Positions 1 to 10,252 of a DNA stretch of 64,000 nt are shown in pieces. The stretch comes from an uncultured Prochlorococcus sp. GTDB taxonomy: Bacteria; Cyanobacteriota; Cyanobacteriia; PCC-6307; Cyanobiaceae. How positions within the stretch are numbered: position 1 is the first letter of the stretch; each line of letters begins with the position of its first letter. The DNA is taken from the NCBI RefSeq assembly GCF_902522795.1, contig NZ_CABYWZ010000001.1, positions 62,001-126,000 on the forward strand, written 5' to 3'. The position numbers and the translations under genes are program-made. The notes under the pieces are model-generated. The model was not told the origin of the DNA. It saw only the letters and a list, made by a program, of their open reading frames with translations, and ran no database searches.

Positions 1-1
1 A

Positions 2-438
<437 letters not shown>

Positions 439-439
<1 letters not shown>

Positions 440-1353
440 TGAAATTAAAAATATTAAAAAATTTATTTATTTATTTTTTATTATTTACACCAATATCTCT
501 TGGTGTTATTTCCTGTTCTGGAAATAATAAATCTAGTTCAAAATTTAAAGAGGAAATAACTCCAGATTTCATACCTCCTATTACAGCTGTTGCCGCTCTT
601 GGTCAACTTTCTCCTTCGGGAGAGATTAGACAATTGGCAGCTCCAATAAGTCAGTTTGGCTCTTCCCCACGAATTGTCGAAATTTTAGTAAATGAAGGAG
701 ATTTCGTAAAAAAAGGTGATATCCTCGCAATCTTTGAAAATGGAGAAAAATTAATAGCTGATCTTGAAAGAAACGAAAATCTAATTGATACTATTAACGA
801 AGAAATAATCCTAAAGAAAGATCAAATTCAAAGGTATGAGTTAGCTTTGAACAAAGATGTATATTCTTTTGTAGAGTTTTCACAGAGAAAAGATGAATTA
901 TTAAAATTGCAAAAACAGAAAATTAATCTTATTGGAGATCAAAAAAACATCAAGATAGATCTATTTAATTCAAAACTAAGGAGTCCAATCAATGGTTTTA
1001 TCCTTGGAATAAACACGAGAGTTGGTGAAAGGCCTCAAAATGAAGGGATTTTGGATATTGGTTCTAGTCAAAAAATGGAAGCTTTGATAGAGGTTTATGA
1101 ATCTGACATCGATAGGGTCTTTATCTCTCAGAATGTTGAATTGAGCAGTGAGAACGGAGGTTTCCAAAAAAATCTTAAGGGAAAGGTGATTAGGATTAGT
1201 CCTCAGGTAAAACAAAGAAAAGTTCTATCGACTGATCCAACAGGGGATGCTGATTCACGAATTATCGAGGTACTAGTAAAACTAGATCAAGATTCTATAG
1301 ATATTGTTCAAAACTATGCAGGAATGAAAGTGATTGCAAAATTTATTCCCTAA
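439..1353 (+). CDS. devB: HlyD/DevB-family membrane fusion protein of an ABC exporter
   Basis: N-terminal lipoprotein-like signal (VISCSG), biotinyl-lipoyl-like and coiled-coil architecture, followed by DevC and DevA homologues. Confidence 0.85.
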
Positions 1354-2525
1354 TGAGTTTTTCTTTTTTAAAATTTAGAAAAATACCATTAGCTTGGTTG
1401 TTATTAACTAGGCAACCATTAAGGTTAGCAGTTGCCATAGCTGGAATCAGTTTTGCAGGGATTTTGATGTTCATGCAATTAGGATTTAGAGATGGTTTAT
1501 TTGATACGAGCGTAACTATTCATAAACTTCTAGATGCCGATCTTGTTTTGATAAGTCCCAGATCAAAAAGTTCTATAAGCATGAGTGGATTCCCAAAAAG
1601 AAGATTAATTCAATCTCTCGCTGTAGAGGATGTTGAAAAAACTACTCCCGTTAATCTAAATTATTTACTTTGGAGAAATCCCGAAAATCTTAAAACTAGA
1701 TCAATACTTGCATTAGGTTTTAATCCCTCCGATTCACTTCTTTTAGATGAGGGATTTTCAAAGAAAGCTTATAAATTGAGAAATCCATCAAGAGTTCTTT
1801 TTGACAAACTATCTAGACCTGAATTTGGACCGATTGAAGAATGGTTCTTATCTGAAAAAAAAGTTGAGACTGAGGTTGCTGGTAAAAGAGTAATTGTTGA
1901 GGGCCTTGTGGAGTTAGGACCATCTTTTGGCGCAGATGGTAATTTGATAACTAGTCGAGAAACCTTCTTAAGACTTTTTCCTGCTAATCCTCCCGGCAGT
2001 ATTGAAATTGGTTTGGTAAAGCTAAAAAAAGGATCTGATCCTGAATTGATTTCAAAGATATTAAATAATTCACTCCCAAATGATGTTAGGGTTCTTACAA
2101 AAAATCAATTTATAGAATTTGAGAAGAATTATTGGAAAAATAGTACTGCAATAGGTTTTATTTTTAGTTTGGGAGCATTGATGGGTTTCGTTGTAGGGTG
2201 TGTGGTTGTTTATCAAATTCTTTATAGTGACGTTACAGATCACCTCCCAGAGTACGCCACCTTATTGGCAATGGGGTATAGACTTAAGTCCCTTTTCTTT
2301 GTTGTAGCTAGAGAGGGGTTTTTGTTGGCATTATTTGGTTATTTACCTGCTTATTTCTCTGGTCAAATACTTTACTCAGTTATAAGAAGTTCTACTAAAC
2401 TCCCAATAATAATGGACGCAGACAAAACTATTTTAATTTTCTTATTAGTTTTAGTTATGTGTATGGGGTCCGCCGCTGTTGCAATGCGTAAATTAGTTGA
2501 CGCTGATCCTGCCGAAATTTTTTAA
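1353..2525 (+). CDS. devC: DevC-like ABC exporter permease
   Basis: FtsX/MacB-like membrane topology; N-terminus IPLAWLLLTRQPLRLAVAIAGISFAGILMFMQLGF is typical of DevC. Abuts devB. Confidence 0.88.
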   Translation: MSFSFLKFRKIPLAWLLLTRQPLRLAVAIAGISFAGILMFMQLGFRDGLFDTSVTIHKLLDADLVLISPRSKSSISMSGFPKRRLIQSLAVEDVEKTTPVNLNYLLWRNPENLKTRSILALGFNPSDSLLLDEGFSKKAYKLRNPSRVLFDKLSRPEFGPIEEWFLSEKKVETEVAGKRVIVEGLVELGPSFGADGNLITSRETFLRLFPANPPGSIEIGLVKLKKGSDPELISKILNNSLPNDVRVLTKNQFIEFEKNYWKNSTAIGFIFSLGALMGFVVGCVVVYQILYSDVTDHLPEYATLLAMGYRLKSLFFVVAREGFLLALFGYLPAYFSGQILYSVIRSSTKLPIIMDADKTILIFLLVLVMCMGSAAVAMRKLVDADPAEIF

Positions 2526-2538
2526 CAATTGAAGATAA

Positions 2539-3267
2539 ATGGTTAAAGCTAATAAATCAAAAAATAATGTTAAAAACCTTAAAACAGTCTCAATAAATAA
2601 TTTGAGTCATTTTTATGGAAAAAATGAGAATAAAAAACAAGTTCTTAATGACGTTAATTTAAAAATTGATAAAGGAGAGTTGGTTCTTTTGAAAGGACCT
2701 TCTGGATGTGGTAAGACGACTCTTTTAACATTAATTGGTGCCTTGAGAACCTGTCAAAGTGGAGATTTAACTGTATTAAATAATCAGTTAAATGGAGCAT
2801 CAAGGAAAACTCGTCAGATTCTTAGAAGAAGTATTGGAATGATTTTTCAAGGTCACAATCTTCTGAGATGTTTAACAGCAGAACAAAATGTCCAGATGGG
2901 CGCAGATTTAATAAAAGGTTTAACATATTTGCAAAGACGTGAAATAGCACGGAATTGGTTGTCAGCAGTAGGATTAGAAGAACATAATAAAAAGTTGCCA
3001 AATGACTTATCTGGTGGGCAGAAACAGAGAGTAGCAATTGCTCGAGCTTTATCTGCTAATCCAAAACTTTTATTAGCTGATGAGCCCACTTCTGCTTTAG
3101 ATAGTGTCACAGGAAGAGAAATAGTAACCCTTTTAAGGAAACTAGCAAAGGAGCAAAATTGTTCTGTACTTATGGTGACGCATGATCCAAGAATTTCTGA
3201 TATGGCTGATAGGATATTAAATATGGAAGATGGTAAAATATATAGTGCTCATAGTGAGCTAATATAA
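2539..3267 (+). CDS. devA: DevA-like ABC exporter ATP-binding protein
   Basis: Walker A GPSGCGKTT, signature LSGGQKQR, Walker B LLLADEPT. Operon with devBC. Confidence 0.9.
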   Translation: MVKANKSKNNVKNLKTVSINNLSHFYGKNENKKQVLNDVNLKIDKGELVLLKGPSGCGKTTLLTLIGALRTCQSGDLTVLNNQLNGASRKTRQILRRSIGMIFQGHNLLRCLTAEQNVQMGADLIKGLTYLQRREIARNWLSAVGLEEHNKKLPNDLSGGQKQRVAIARALSANPKLLLADEPTSALDSVTGREIVTLLRKLAKEQNCSVLMVTHDPRISDMADRILNMEDGKIYSAHSELI

Positions 3268-3285
3268 TTAAAAGTTAAAAATTTT

Positions 3286-3435
3286 ATGTCTAAGAGAAGG
3301 AATCTAAAAAAAGAAAAGCAGGAACGTAATAGAGCCTATGCTAGAAAATTCAAAAAAAGGAAATTAAGAACTGATGGAAGACCAGATGGTGGAAACGTTA
3401 CAGGTACAGCAAATAATGGCGGTGCAGCTGATTAG
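3286..3435 (+). CDS. Small basic protein, 49 aa, unknown function
   Basis: Not in the supplied ORF track. Direct translation: MSKRRNLKKEKQERNRAYARKFKKRKLRTDGRPDGGNVTGTANNGGAAD*. Basic N-terminus, Gly/Asn-rich tail, immediately after devA. Confidence 0.65.
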   Translation: MSKRRNLKKEKQERNRAYARKFKKRKLRTDGRPDGGNVTGTANNGGAAD

Positions 3436-3494
3436 GGTATATCTTTTATTTTTATCTTTTGGAGTTTAATATTATGCATATTTAAGACATAATC

Positions 3495-4406
3495 ATGAAT
3501 GTAAGTATTGTTATACCGACTTACAATAGATTACCTATACTAGAAAAATGTCTATTTGCGCTTGAGAATCAAAAATTAAATACAAATATAAGTAATTATG
3601 AAGTAATAGTAGTTGATGATGGATCAACTGATGGGACAACCTCATGGATAAATAAAAACAAAGCTAATCTCCCACACGTTATTCTATTTCAGCAAGAACA
3701 TGGTGGGCCTGCACTTGGAAGAAATCTTGGAGTAATTAAATCAAAATATGAAATTATTATATTCATTGATAGTGATCTTATTGTTTTAGATAATTTTATA
3801 AATTGCCACGTAGAAAAATTACTTGCCTCTTGGAGAAGAAATGATAAAAAATGTTTTACCTATGGCTCGGTAGTCAATACATCTAATTTTCTAAATCCTC
3901 AGAGTGAAAATCATAAAATAATGGACACTTCTTTTGCATACTTTGCTACTGGGAACGTAGCGATATCAAAAGAATTGATTTTAAGTGTGGGATTATTTGA
4001 TACTTCTTTTAGTCTTTACGGTTGGGAGGATTTAGAACTTGGGGAAAGATTAAAAAAAATTGGGACAAAATTAATTAAATGCCCAAATGCAGTAGGTTTT
4101 CATTGGCATCCGCCATTTAATTGCGAACAAATAGATTCATTAATAACTCAAGAAAAAGAGAGAGCAAAAATGGCTTTAGTGTTTTATAAGAAACACCCAA
4201 ATTTAAGGGTTAGATTTATGATTCAATTAACTCCTCTCCATAATTTACTTTGGCAAATTCTTTGCATGGGAGGACTAATCAGTGTTGATAGAATCCTTCC
4301 TTTATTAAGATTCCTAGTAAATATAAGAAGAAATAGACTTGCACTTGAGATTCTTAGGATCCCTCTAAATATGATATACATTAAAGAGTTAACCAAATCA
4401 AAATAA
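3495..4406 (+). CDS. Family 2 glycosyltransferase
   Basis: GT-A motifs: VSIVIPTYNR, VVDDGSTDGT, FIDSDLIV, GWEDLELGERL. Confidence 0.88.
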   Translation: MNVSIVIPTYNRLPILEKCLFALENQKLNTNISNYEVIVVDDGSTDGTTSWINKNKANLPHVILFQQEHGGPALGRNLGVIKSKYEIIIFIDSDLIVLDNFINCHVEKLLASWRRNDKKCFTYGSVVNTSNFLNPQSENHKIMDTSFAYFATGNVAISKELILSVGLFDTSFSLYGWEDLELGERLKKIGTKLIKCPNAVGFHWHPPFNCEQIDSLITQEKERAKMALVFYKKHPNLRVRFMIQLTPLHNLLWQILCMGGLISVDRILPLLRFLVNIRRNRLALEILRIPLNMIYIKELTKSK

Positions 4407-4459
4407 AAAACTTTTAGAAATACACATCACTTGCTAGAATATTTGAAATAAATTTCACA

Positions 4460-4523
4460 CATCTGGCAGTTTCGGGTGAATTATTAATATTAATTCCCCG
4501 TCAGATGGAGGCTAACCCGAAAC
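4460..4523 (+). promoter_or_regulatory. Structured 5' leader of rpsB (candidate autoregulatory RNA)
   Basis: Perfect inverted repeat GTTTCGGGT (4469-4477)/ACCCGAAAC (4515-4523), interleaved with CATCTGGC (4460-4467)/GTCAGATG (4500-4507; one G-U pair), directly upstream of the rpsB ATG at 4536. Confidence 0.6.
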
Positions 4524-4535
4524 CCTTTTTAAATT

Positions 4536-5240
4536 ATGGCTGTTGTATCACTATCAGAAATGATGGAAGCTGGTGCTCATTTTGGGCATCAAACTAGACG
4601 TTGGAATCCCAAGATGTCTAAGTATATATATTGCGCGAGAAATGGAGTTCATATTATTGATCTCGTAAAAACAGCATTGTGTATGAACAATGCATATAAA
4701 TGGACGCGTAACGCTGCAAAAAGCGGTAAACGTTTTCTATTTGTCGGTACAAAAAAACAAGCATCAGATGTAGTAGCTCAGGAAGCTACACGCTGTGGAG
4801 CTGCATATGTAAATCAAAGATGGCTTGGAGGGATGTTGACTAATTGGACAACAATGAAAGCTAGGATTGAAAGATTAAAGGATCTAGAAAGAATGGAAAG
4901 TAGTGGTTCAATAGCAATGAGGCCTAAAAAAGAAGCTTCAGTATTAAGAAGAGAACTTGAAAGATTACAAAAATACTTAGGTGGACTTAAGGGTATGAGA
5001 AGATTGCCGGATGTAGTTGTATTGGTTGATCAGAGAAGAGAATCTAATGCAGTATTAGAAGCTAGAAAATTGGATATCTCATTAGTATCAATGCTGGATA
5101 CAAATTGCGATCCAGATTTGTGTGAAGTTCCAATTCCTTGTAACGATGATGCCGTTAGATCTGTGCAACTTATTTTAGGAAGACTTGCAGATGCCATAAA
5201 TGAGGGTAGAAAGGGATCTAATGCCGAAAGAAAAAATTAA
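4536..5240 (+). CDS. rpsB: 30S ribosomal protein S2
   Basis: Characteristic S2 sequence [19 protein letters not shown]... [10 protein letters not shown]; followed by tsf. Confidence 0.98.
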   Translation: MAVVSLSEMMEAGAHFGHQTRRWNPKMSKYIYCARNGVHIIDLVKTALCMNNAYKWTRNAAKSGKRFLFVGTKKQASDVVAQEATRCGAAYVNQRWLGGMLTNWTTMKARIERLKDLERMESSGSIAMRPKKEASVLRRELERLQKYLGGLKGMRRLPDVVVLVDQRRESNAVLEARKLDISLVSMLDTNCDPDLCEVPIPCNDDAVRSVQLILGRLADAINEGRKGSNAERKN

Positions 5241-5282
5241 ATTCTAATTTAAAACTTACTATTCACAATTTTTTTACTTCAA

Positions 5283-5939
5283 ATGGGAAACATTACAGCA
5301 AAACTTGTAAAAGATCTTAGAGACAAAACTGGCGCAGGAATGATGGACTGCAAAAAAGCACTTAACGAAACTGAAGGAAATCTAGATAAAGCTTTGGAAT
5401 GGTTAAGAAAGAAAGGCATAGCAAGTGCTGAAAAGAAATCGGGAAGAGTAGCGGCCGAAGGGTCAATTGGTAGTTATATACATACTGGATCAAGAGTCGG
5501 AGTTTTACTAGAGTTAAATTGTGAAACTGATTTCGTTGCTAGAGGTGATATATTCCAAGCACTCTTGAAGGATGTCTCAATGCAAGTAGCAGCATGCCCA
5601 AATGTTGAGTATGTTTCAATTGATGAAATACCAGAAGATGTTGTGGAAAAAGAAAAGCAGATTGAAATGGGTAGGGATGATTTGTCAGGAAAACCAGAGC
5701 AAATTAAAGAAAAAATTGTTGCAGGGAGGATAGCAAAAAGACTTAATGAGCTTGTTTTGCTTTCACAACCCTACATTAAAGATAGTTCTCTAACTGTTGA
5801 GGATCTCGTTAAACAAGCAGCTGCAAAAATTGGGGAAAATATTAAAGTAAGACGCTTTACAAGATATACATTGGGTGAAGGCATCGAAAAAAATCAGATG
5901 AACTTTGCTGATGAGGTTGCATCAATGCAAACAAACTAG
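5283..5939 (+). CDS. tsf: Translation elongation factor Ts
   Basis: [28 protein letters not shown]. Confidence 0.98.
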   Translation: MGNITAKLVKDLRDKTGAGMMDCKKALNETEGNLDKALEWLRKKGIASAEKKSGRVAAEGSIGSYIHTGSRVGVLLELNCETDFVARGDIFQALLKDVSMQVAACPNVEYVSIDEIPEDVVEKEKQIEMGRDDLSGKPEQIKEKIVAGRIAKRLNELVLLSQPYIKDSSLTVEDLVKQAAAKIGENIKVRRFTRYTLGEGIEKNQMNFADEVASMQTN

Positions 5940-7029
5940 TCACTTGAATGATTTGAATAATTTCAATAATTACATAGATATAGAAAAAATTGACTCTCAA
6001 TTAGAGAGAGCATACATACAAAAAAGAATATTAACTAGAAATATACATAGGGAATATGAACTTTATCTTAATCTTGTAAGAGATCTACTTTTCATCTCTG
6101 TAGAAAAAGGTCTTAATCAAATATATAGTTATCCAACAATTAATGATAATTTCTTGAAAGAAAATGGATACTATAGTCTTTTTGAAAAAAAAATAAGTAA
6201 ATTAATATTTACGAATTTGCCCTTTTTAACAGTAGAACAATTAAAGATAAGTGAAATTGAAAAAAATATAAATAATGAAATTAATTTTACTACTTTTGAT
6301 AGTTCAACAAAAATAAAGGATGATCTAAAAGAAAAATTTCAATATGAAGATGTTTTTCAATTAAAAGAACCCACTCAGTTAAATATTAGTAAAGACTTTT
6401 CAAATACTTCTGAATATTATCAAGCTCATAATTATGAGAAATTCGTATCGCTTGATTTAGATCATAACGACCATAATAATTATTTATCTAAAAACAATAT
6501 TTTTGAAAATTTAGGATTTGAAAAACAATTTATTTCCTCCCTACTCGAATTAATAGGAGAAGAAAAGGTTGAAAAACCAAGACTTCCAGAAAAAGAAAAT
6601 ATCAAACAAATGGATAATTTACCAAAAAATCAGATTCTCAATAATTTTGATTTAATAGACAAGTCATTGGAAAATTTACTATTGAATCTTTCATATGATA
6701 TTAACCAAGAATTATTCAAGGCAAATCTAATAAATAAGATGATATCTAAAGATTCCTTTAATTACTTAGTAGGCAAAAATCTTATGATTAAACATCCATA
6801 TCCTTTTGTTATTAATTTAGAATTAAACTTAAATCGGTCATCATTAAACGGCAATAATTTTCCAAGCATTATTTTCTTCAATATATCTATTGTTGAATTG
6901 GAGTTTAAAAATTTAAATCTATCTATTCAAAGGAACAAAATAAATGAGCTCAAAAATCAATTTCAGCGTTTGATTAAAAAAGAGAAATATTGGAGGCAAA
7001 AAGAAATAACTTTGAATAAAATACGTTGA
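5905..7029 (+). CDS. Conserved hypothetical protein, Asn/Lys/Ile-rich; true start probably downstream of the listed one
   Basis: Long ORF between tsf and recG. The listed start lies inside tsf in another frame, so the real start is likely after 5939. Confidence 0.6.
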   Translation: MLMRLHQCKQTSHLNDLNNFNNYIDIEKIDSQLERAYIQKRILTRNIHREYELYLNLVRDLLFISVEKGLNQIYSYPTINDNFLKENGYYSLFEKKISKLIFTNLPFLTVEQLKISEIEKNINNEINFTTFDSSTKIKDDLKEKFQYEDVFQLKEPTQLNISKDFSNTSEYYQAHNYEKFVSLDLDHNDHNNYLSKNNIFENLGFEKQFISSLLELIGEEKVEKPRLPEKENIKQMDNLPKNQILNNFDLIDKSLENLLLNLSYDINQELFKANLINKMISKDSFNYLVGKNLMIKHPYPFVINLELNLNRSSLNGNNFPSIIFFNISIVELEFKNLNLSIQRNKINELKNQFQRLIKKEKYWRQKEITLNKIR

Positions 7030-7051
7030 AAAAATAACTCTTTTTTCAAAT

Positions 7052-9508
7052 GTGACTAATAGCGAGAATAATAATAAATTAATTAAAGATTGGATAAGAC
7101 CTCTTCAAAAATCTCTTACTATTGAAACTGAAAACAAATTTATTAATACTTTAGGAAGAGAAAAATATTTTAATGATTATTTGCATGAATCATTAAAAAA
7201 ACTAGATAATCTAAATCTCTCAGACGAATATTTAAATATATTTTATGAATTTTCAAAAAAATATAATGAATATAATAAATTAGATGAAAATCAAAGAAAA
7301 AGGTTAATTATAGATACAAGAAAAAATCTTTATAAACTAGGTAAAACACTAGAAATAGAAGGTTCTAATAATATTTCTAATAATCTTTTTCTCAATAAAG
7401 CCGATTCAGGTTTGTACTTTGATTCAGATATTTCATTAATAAAAAATGTAGGAAAAGTATATAAAAATAAGCTTAATGAATTAGGAATATTTCATATAAA
7501 AGATCTAATTAATTATTTCCCACGAACATATCTAGACTATACGAATAGAGTCAAGATAATAAATTTAAAACCAGATAATTTATACACGTGCATCGCAAAC
7601 GTTAAAAGATTTTATATTCATAAGAGTAAAAAAAATAGTAATTTATCAATAATGAATATCCTAGTTTCTGATGAAACGTCTTCAATAAAGGTTACAAAAT
7701 TTTTTTTAGGAAGAAGATTTAGATCTTACTCGTTTTTCACATCTCAAAAATCTTTGTATGCCGCTGGTACCAAATTAGCAATTTCAGGTAAGGTTAAATT
7801 GACAGAGTATGGCAAAACTTTTGTAGATCCTCAGATTGAAATTCTTAAGGGTAACAATGATAATTTTAATTTCTCAGGCAAAATATTACCCTTGTATTCA
7901 TTAGGTGAAGCATTATCAAATATGAGTTTTATAAAACTTATGAAAAAGGTACTAATTTATGCAAAGCAATATCCAGAGATTTTAAATAAAAAGCAAATTG
8001 ATTCATTATCTTTATTGTCAAAAGGAGAGTCGTTGATTAATATTCATTTTCCACCAACTCAACAGGCACTTATTGAGTCAAAAAAACGTTTGGTTTTTGA
8101 TGAATTATTCCTACTTCAAATAAAGTTCCTACTTAGAAAAAGAAAGATGAATAAAAATATAACTTCCCAACAAATACCTCAAAAGAAATCATTATTAAAA
8201 GAATTTTTAAATACTTTTCCTTTTGAATTAACAAAATCTCAAGAAAATGTTTTAAATGAAATTAAGAAAGATTTATCTAATCCCGTACCAATGTCTAGAT
8301 TGCTTCAGGGAGATGTGGGAAGCGGTAAAACCATAATTGCAATAGCGTCTCTTTTACTTGTCATTGAAAAAAACCTGCAAGGTGCATTTATGGTCCCAAC
8401 TGAGGTATTGGCAGAACAGCATTATAAAAATTTATTGAAATATTTGAACCCCCTTTTAGTTTCTGTTGAACTACTTACTGGAAATACTCCTCAAAAAAAG
8501 AGAAAAGAAATTTTCTCTAATTTAAAAAATGGTTTAGTTGATATCCTCGTAGGTACTCATGCATTATTTGAAGATAAAGTCATCTTTAATGCATTAGGGA
8601 TGGTCGTGATTGATGAACAACATAGATTTGGAGTTACTCAAAGAAATAGATTATTAAATAAAGGTGAAAATACTAACTTGTTATCAATGACAGCAACACC
8701 AATTCCAAGAACTCTTGCGCTTTCTATTTATGGTGATTTAGATGTGAGTCAAATTACAGAACTCCCCCCTGGGAGAGTTCCTATAACAACAAAAATAATT
8801 TCAGAAGATGATTTAACTAACTTATTCAAGATTGTTGAAGATGAGATCAAGAAGGGAAAGCAAGCTTATGTGATTTTGCCAATTATAGAAGATTCAGAAA
8901 AAATGAATTTAAGTTCCGCAAAGAAAACATTCAAATATTTATCAGAAGAGGTCTTTTTTAATAAAAAAGTTGGATTATTACATGGCAAATTAAGTTCACA
9001 AGAAAAGAATGAAGTAATTAATTCTTTTTTAAAGAATGAAATTAATATATTGGTTTCAACCACAGTAATTGAGGTTGGCATTGATGTACCTAATGCCACA
9101 ATTATGATTATTTATAATTCGGATAGATTTGGATTGTCCCAGCTACATCAATTAAGGGGGAGAGTTGGGAGAGGATCAACAAAATCTTTTTGTTATCTGG
9201 TAACCCCCGATAAAAATGGATTAGAAAATAAACGACTTTGTGTTTTGCAAAAATCTAATGATGGCTTTTATATTGCTGAAAAAGACTTGGAGCTTAGAGG
9301 ACCAGGCCAGATTTTAGGATATAGACAATCCGGATTGCCTGATTTTGTACTGGACAATTTACCTAACAATAAATTTCTTATTGATAAAGCTCGTGAAGAG
9401 GCTATTAAGATTGTTAGTGATGATCCTGATTTAAAAGAAAATATTGTTTTAAGGAATATACTTATTGATAATTCTGATAATAAATTCATTCATGATTTCT
9501 TAAATTGA
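7052..9508 (+). CDS. recG: ATP-dependent DNA helicase RecG
   Basis: RecG motifs LLQGDVGSGKT, VVIDEQHRFGV, MTATPIPRTLAL, QLRGRVGRG. GTG start. Confidence 0.97.
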   Translation: MTNSENNNKLIKDWIRPLQKSLTIETENKFINTLGREKYFNDYLHESLKKLDNLNLSDEYLNIFYEFSKKYNEYNKLDENQRKRLIIDTRKNLYKLGKTLEIEGSNNISNNLFLNKADSGLYFDSDISLIKNVGKVYKNKLNELGIFHIKDLINYFPRTYLDYTNRVKIINLKPDNLYTCIANVKRFYIHKSKKNSNLSIMNILVSDETSSIKVTKFFLGRRFRSYSFFTSQKSLYAAGTKLAISGKVKLTEYGKTFVDPQIEILKGNNDNFNFSGKILPLYSLGEALSNMSFIKLMKKVLIYAKQYPEILNKKQIDSLSLLSKGESLINIHFPPTQQALIESKKRLVFDELFLLQIKFLLRKRKMNKNITSQQIPQKKSLLKEFLNTFPFELTKSQENVLNEIKKDLSNPVPMSRLLQGDVGSGKTIIAIASLLLVIEKNLQGAFMVPTEVLAEQHYKNLLKYLNPLLVSVELLTGNTPQKKRKEIFSNLKNGLVDILVGTHALFEDKVIFNALGMVVIDEQHRFGVTQRNRLLNKGENTNLLSMTATPIPRTLALSIYGDLDVSQITELPPGRVPITTKIISEDDLTNLFKIVEDEIKKGKQAYVILPIIEDSEKMNLSSAKKTFKYLSEEVFFNKKVGLLHGKLSSQEKNEVINSFLKNEINILVSTTVIEVGIDVPNATIMIIYNSDRFGLSQLHQLRGRVGRGSTKSFCYLVTPDKNGLENKRLCVLQKSNDGFYIAEKDLELRGPGQILGYRQSGLPDFVLDNLPNNKFLIDKAREEAIKIVSDDPDLKENIVLRNILIDNSDNKFIHDFLN

Positions 9509-9565
9509 AAACTATCATTGTAATTTTTGATATTTATGCCACTATAAATCAATTGCAAATTTCAA

Positions 9566-10249
9566 TTGAAAATTTGGAATAAAATACCAATTAAAGATAA
9601 TGGAGATAAATTAATAGCTATACCTAGCTGCCTAAAGTTTTTAGATCCCCACCCTTACTTTAATTTAGGAGCACCTTACAAAGATAAAACTTCTATTTGG
9701 AAATTAAGGGAGGAGGTCATAAATAGATTAGTAAAAGTAAATGATTATTTGATATCAAAGAGTAGTTTTAACCTTTTAATTTATGACAGTTGGCGACCTT
9801 TAGAAGTCCAAGAATTTATGTTTAAAAGAGCATTTTTATTAGAGTGTGAAAAATCCGATATTGATATTTCTTTTGAAAATATAAAATCTTATCCATCCAT
9901 TTTAAAAAAAGTTGAAAAATTTTGGGCATACCCATCTTATGACACTAGGTGTCCTCCCCCTCATTCAACTGGGGGCGCATTGGATGTTTGTTTATCAGAT
10001 AAAGAGGGAAATCTTATTGAAATGGGAAGCATGGTTGATCAAATGGATGAGACCTCAAATCCTTATTTTTATGCAAGTATAAAAAATGAAGAAGCATTTA
10101 TTTGGAATAGTAGAAGAAATTTATTAAGGGAAATTATGGCTAAATACGGATTTGCTCAACATCCTAATGAATGGTGGCATTTTAGTTATGGTGATCAATT
10201 ATGGGCTTGGAGAAATAAAAAAACAAATGCCCTTTATGGAAAAATTTAA
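9566..10249 (+). CDS. M15-family D-Ala-D-Ala dipeptidase (VanX/DdpX-like)
   Basis: Motifs YDSWRP, HSTGGALDV, EWWHFSYGDQLWAW. Confidence 0.85.
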   Translation: MKIWNKIPIKDNGDKLIAIPSCLKFLDPHPYFNLGAPYKDKTSIWKLREEVINRLVKVNDYLISKSSFNLLIYDSWRPLEVQEFMFKRAFLLECEKSDIDISFENIKSYPSILKKVEKFWAYPSYDTRCPPPHSTGGALDVCLSDKEGNLIEMGSMVDQMDETSNPYFYASIKNEEAFIWNSRRNLLREIMAKYGFAQHPNEWWHFSYGDQLWAWRNKKTNALYGKI

Positions 10250-10252
10250 ATT

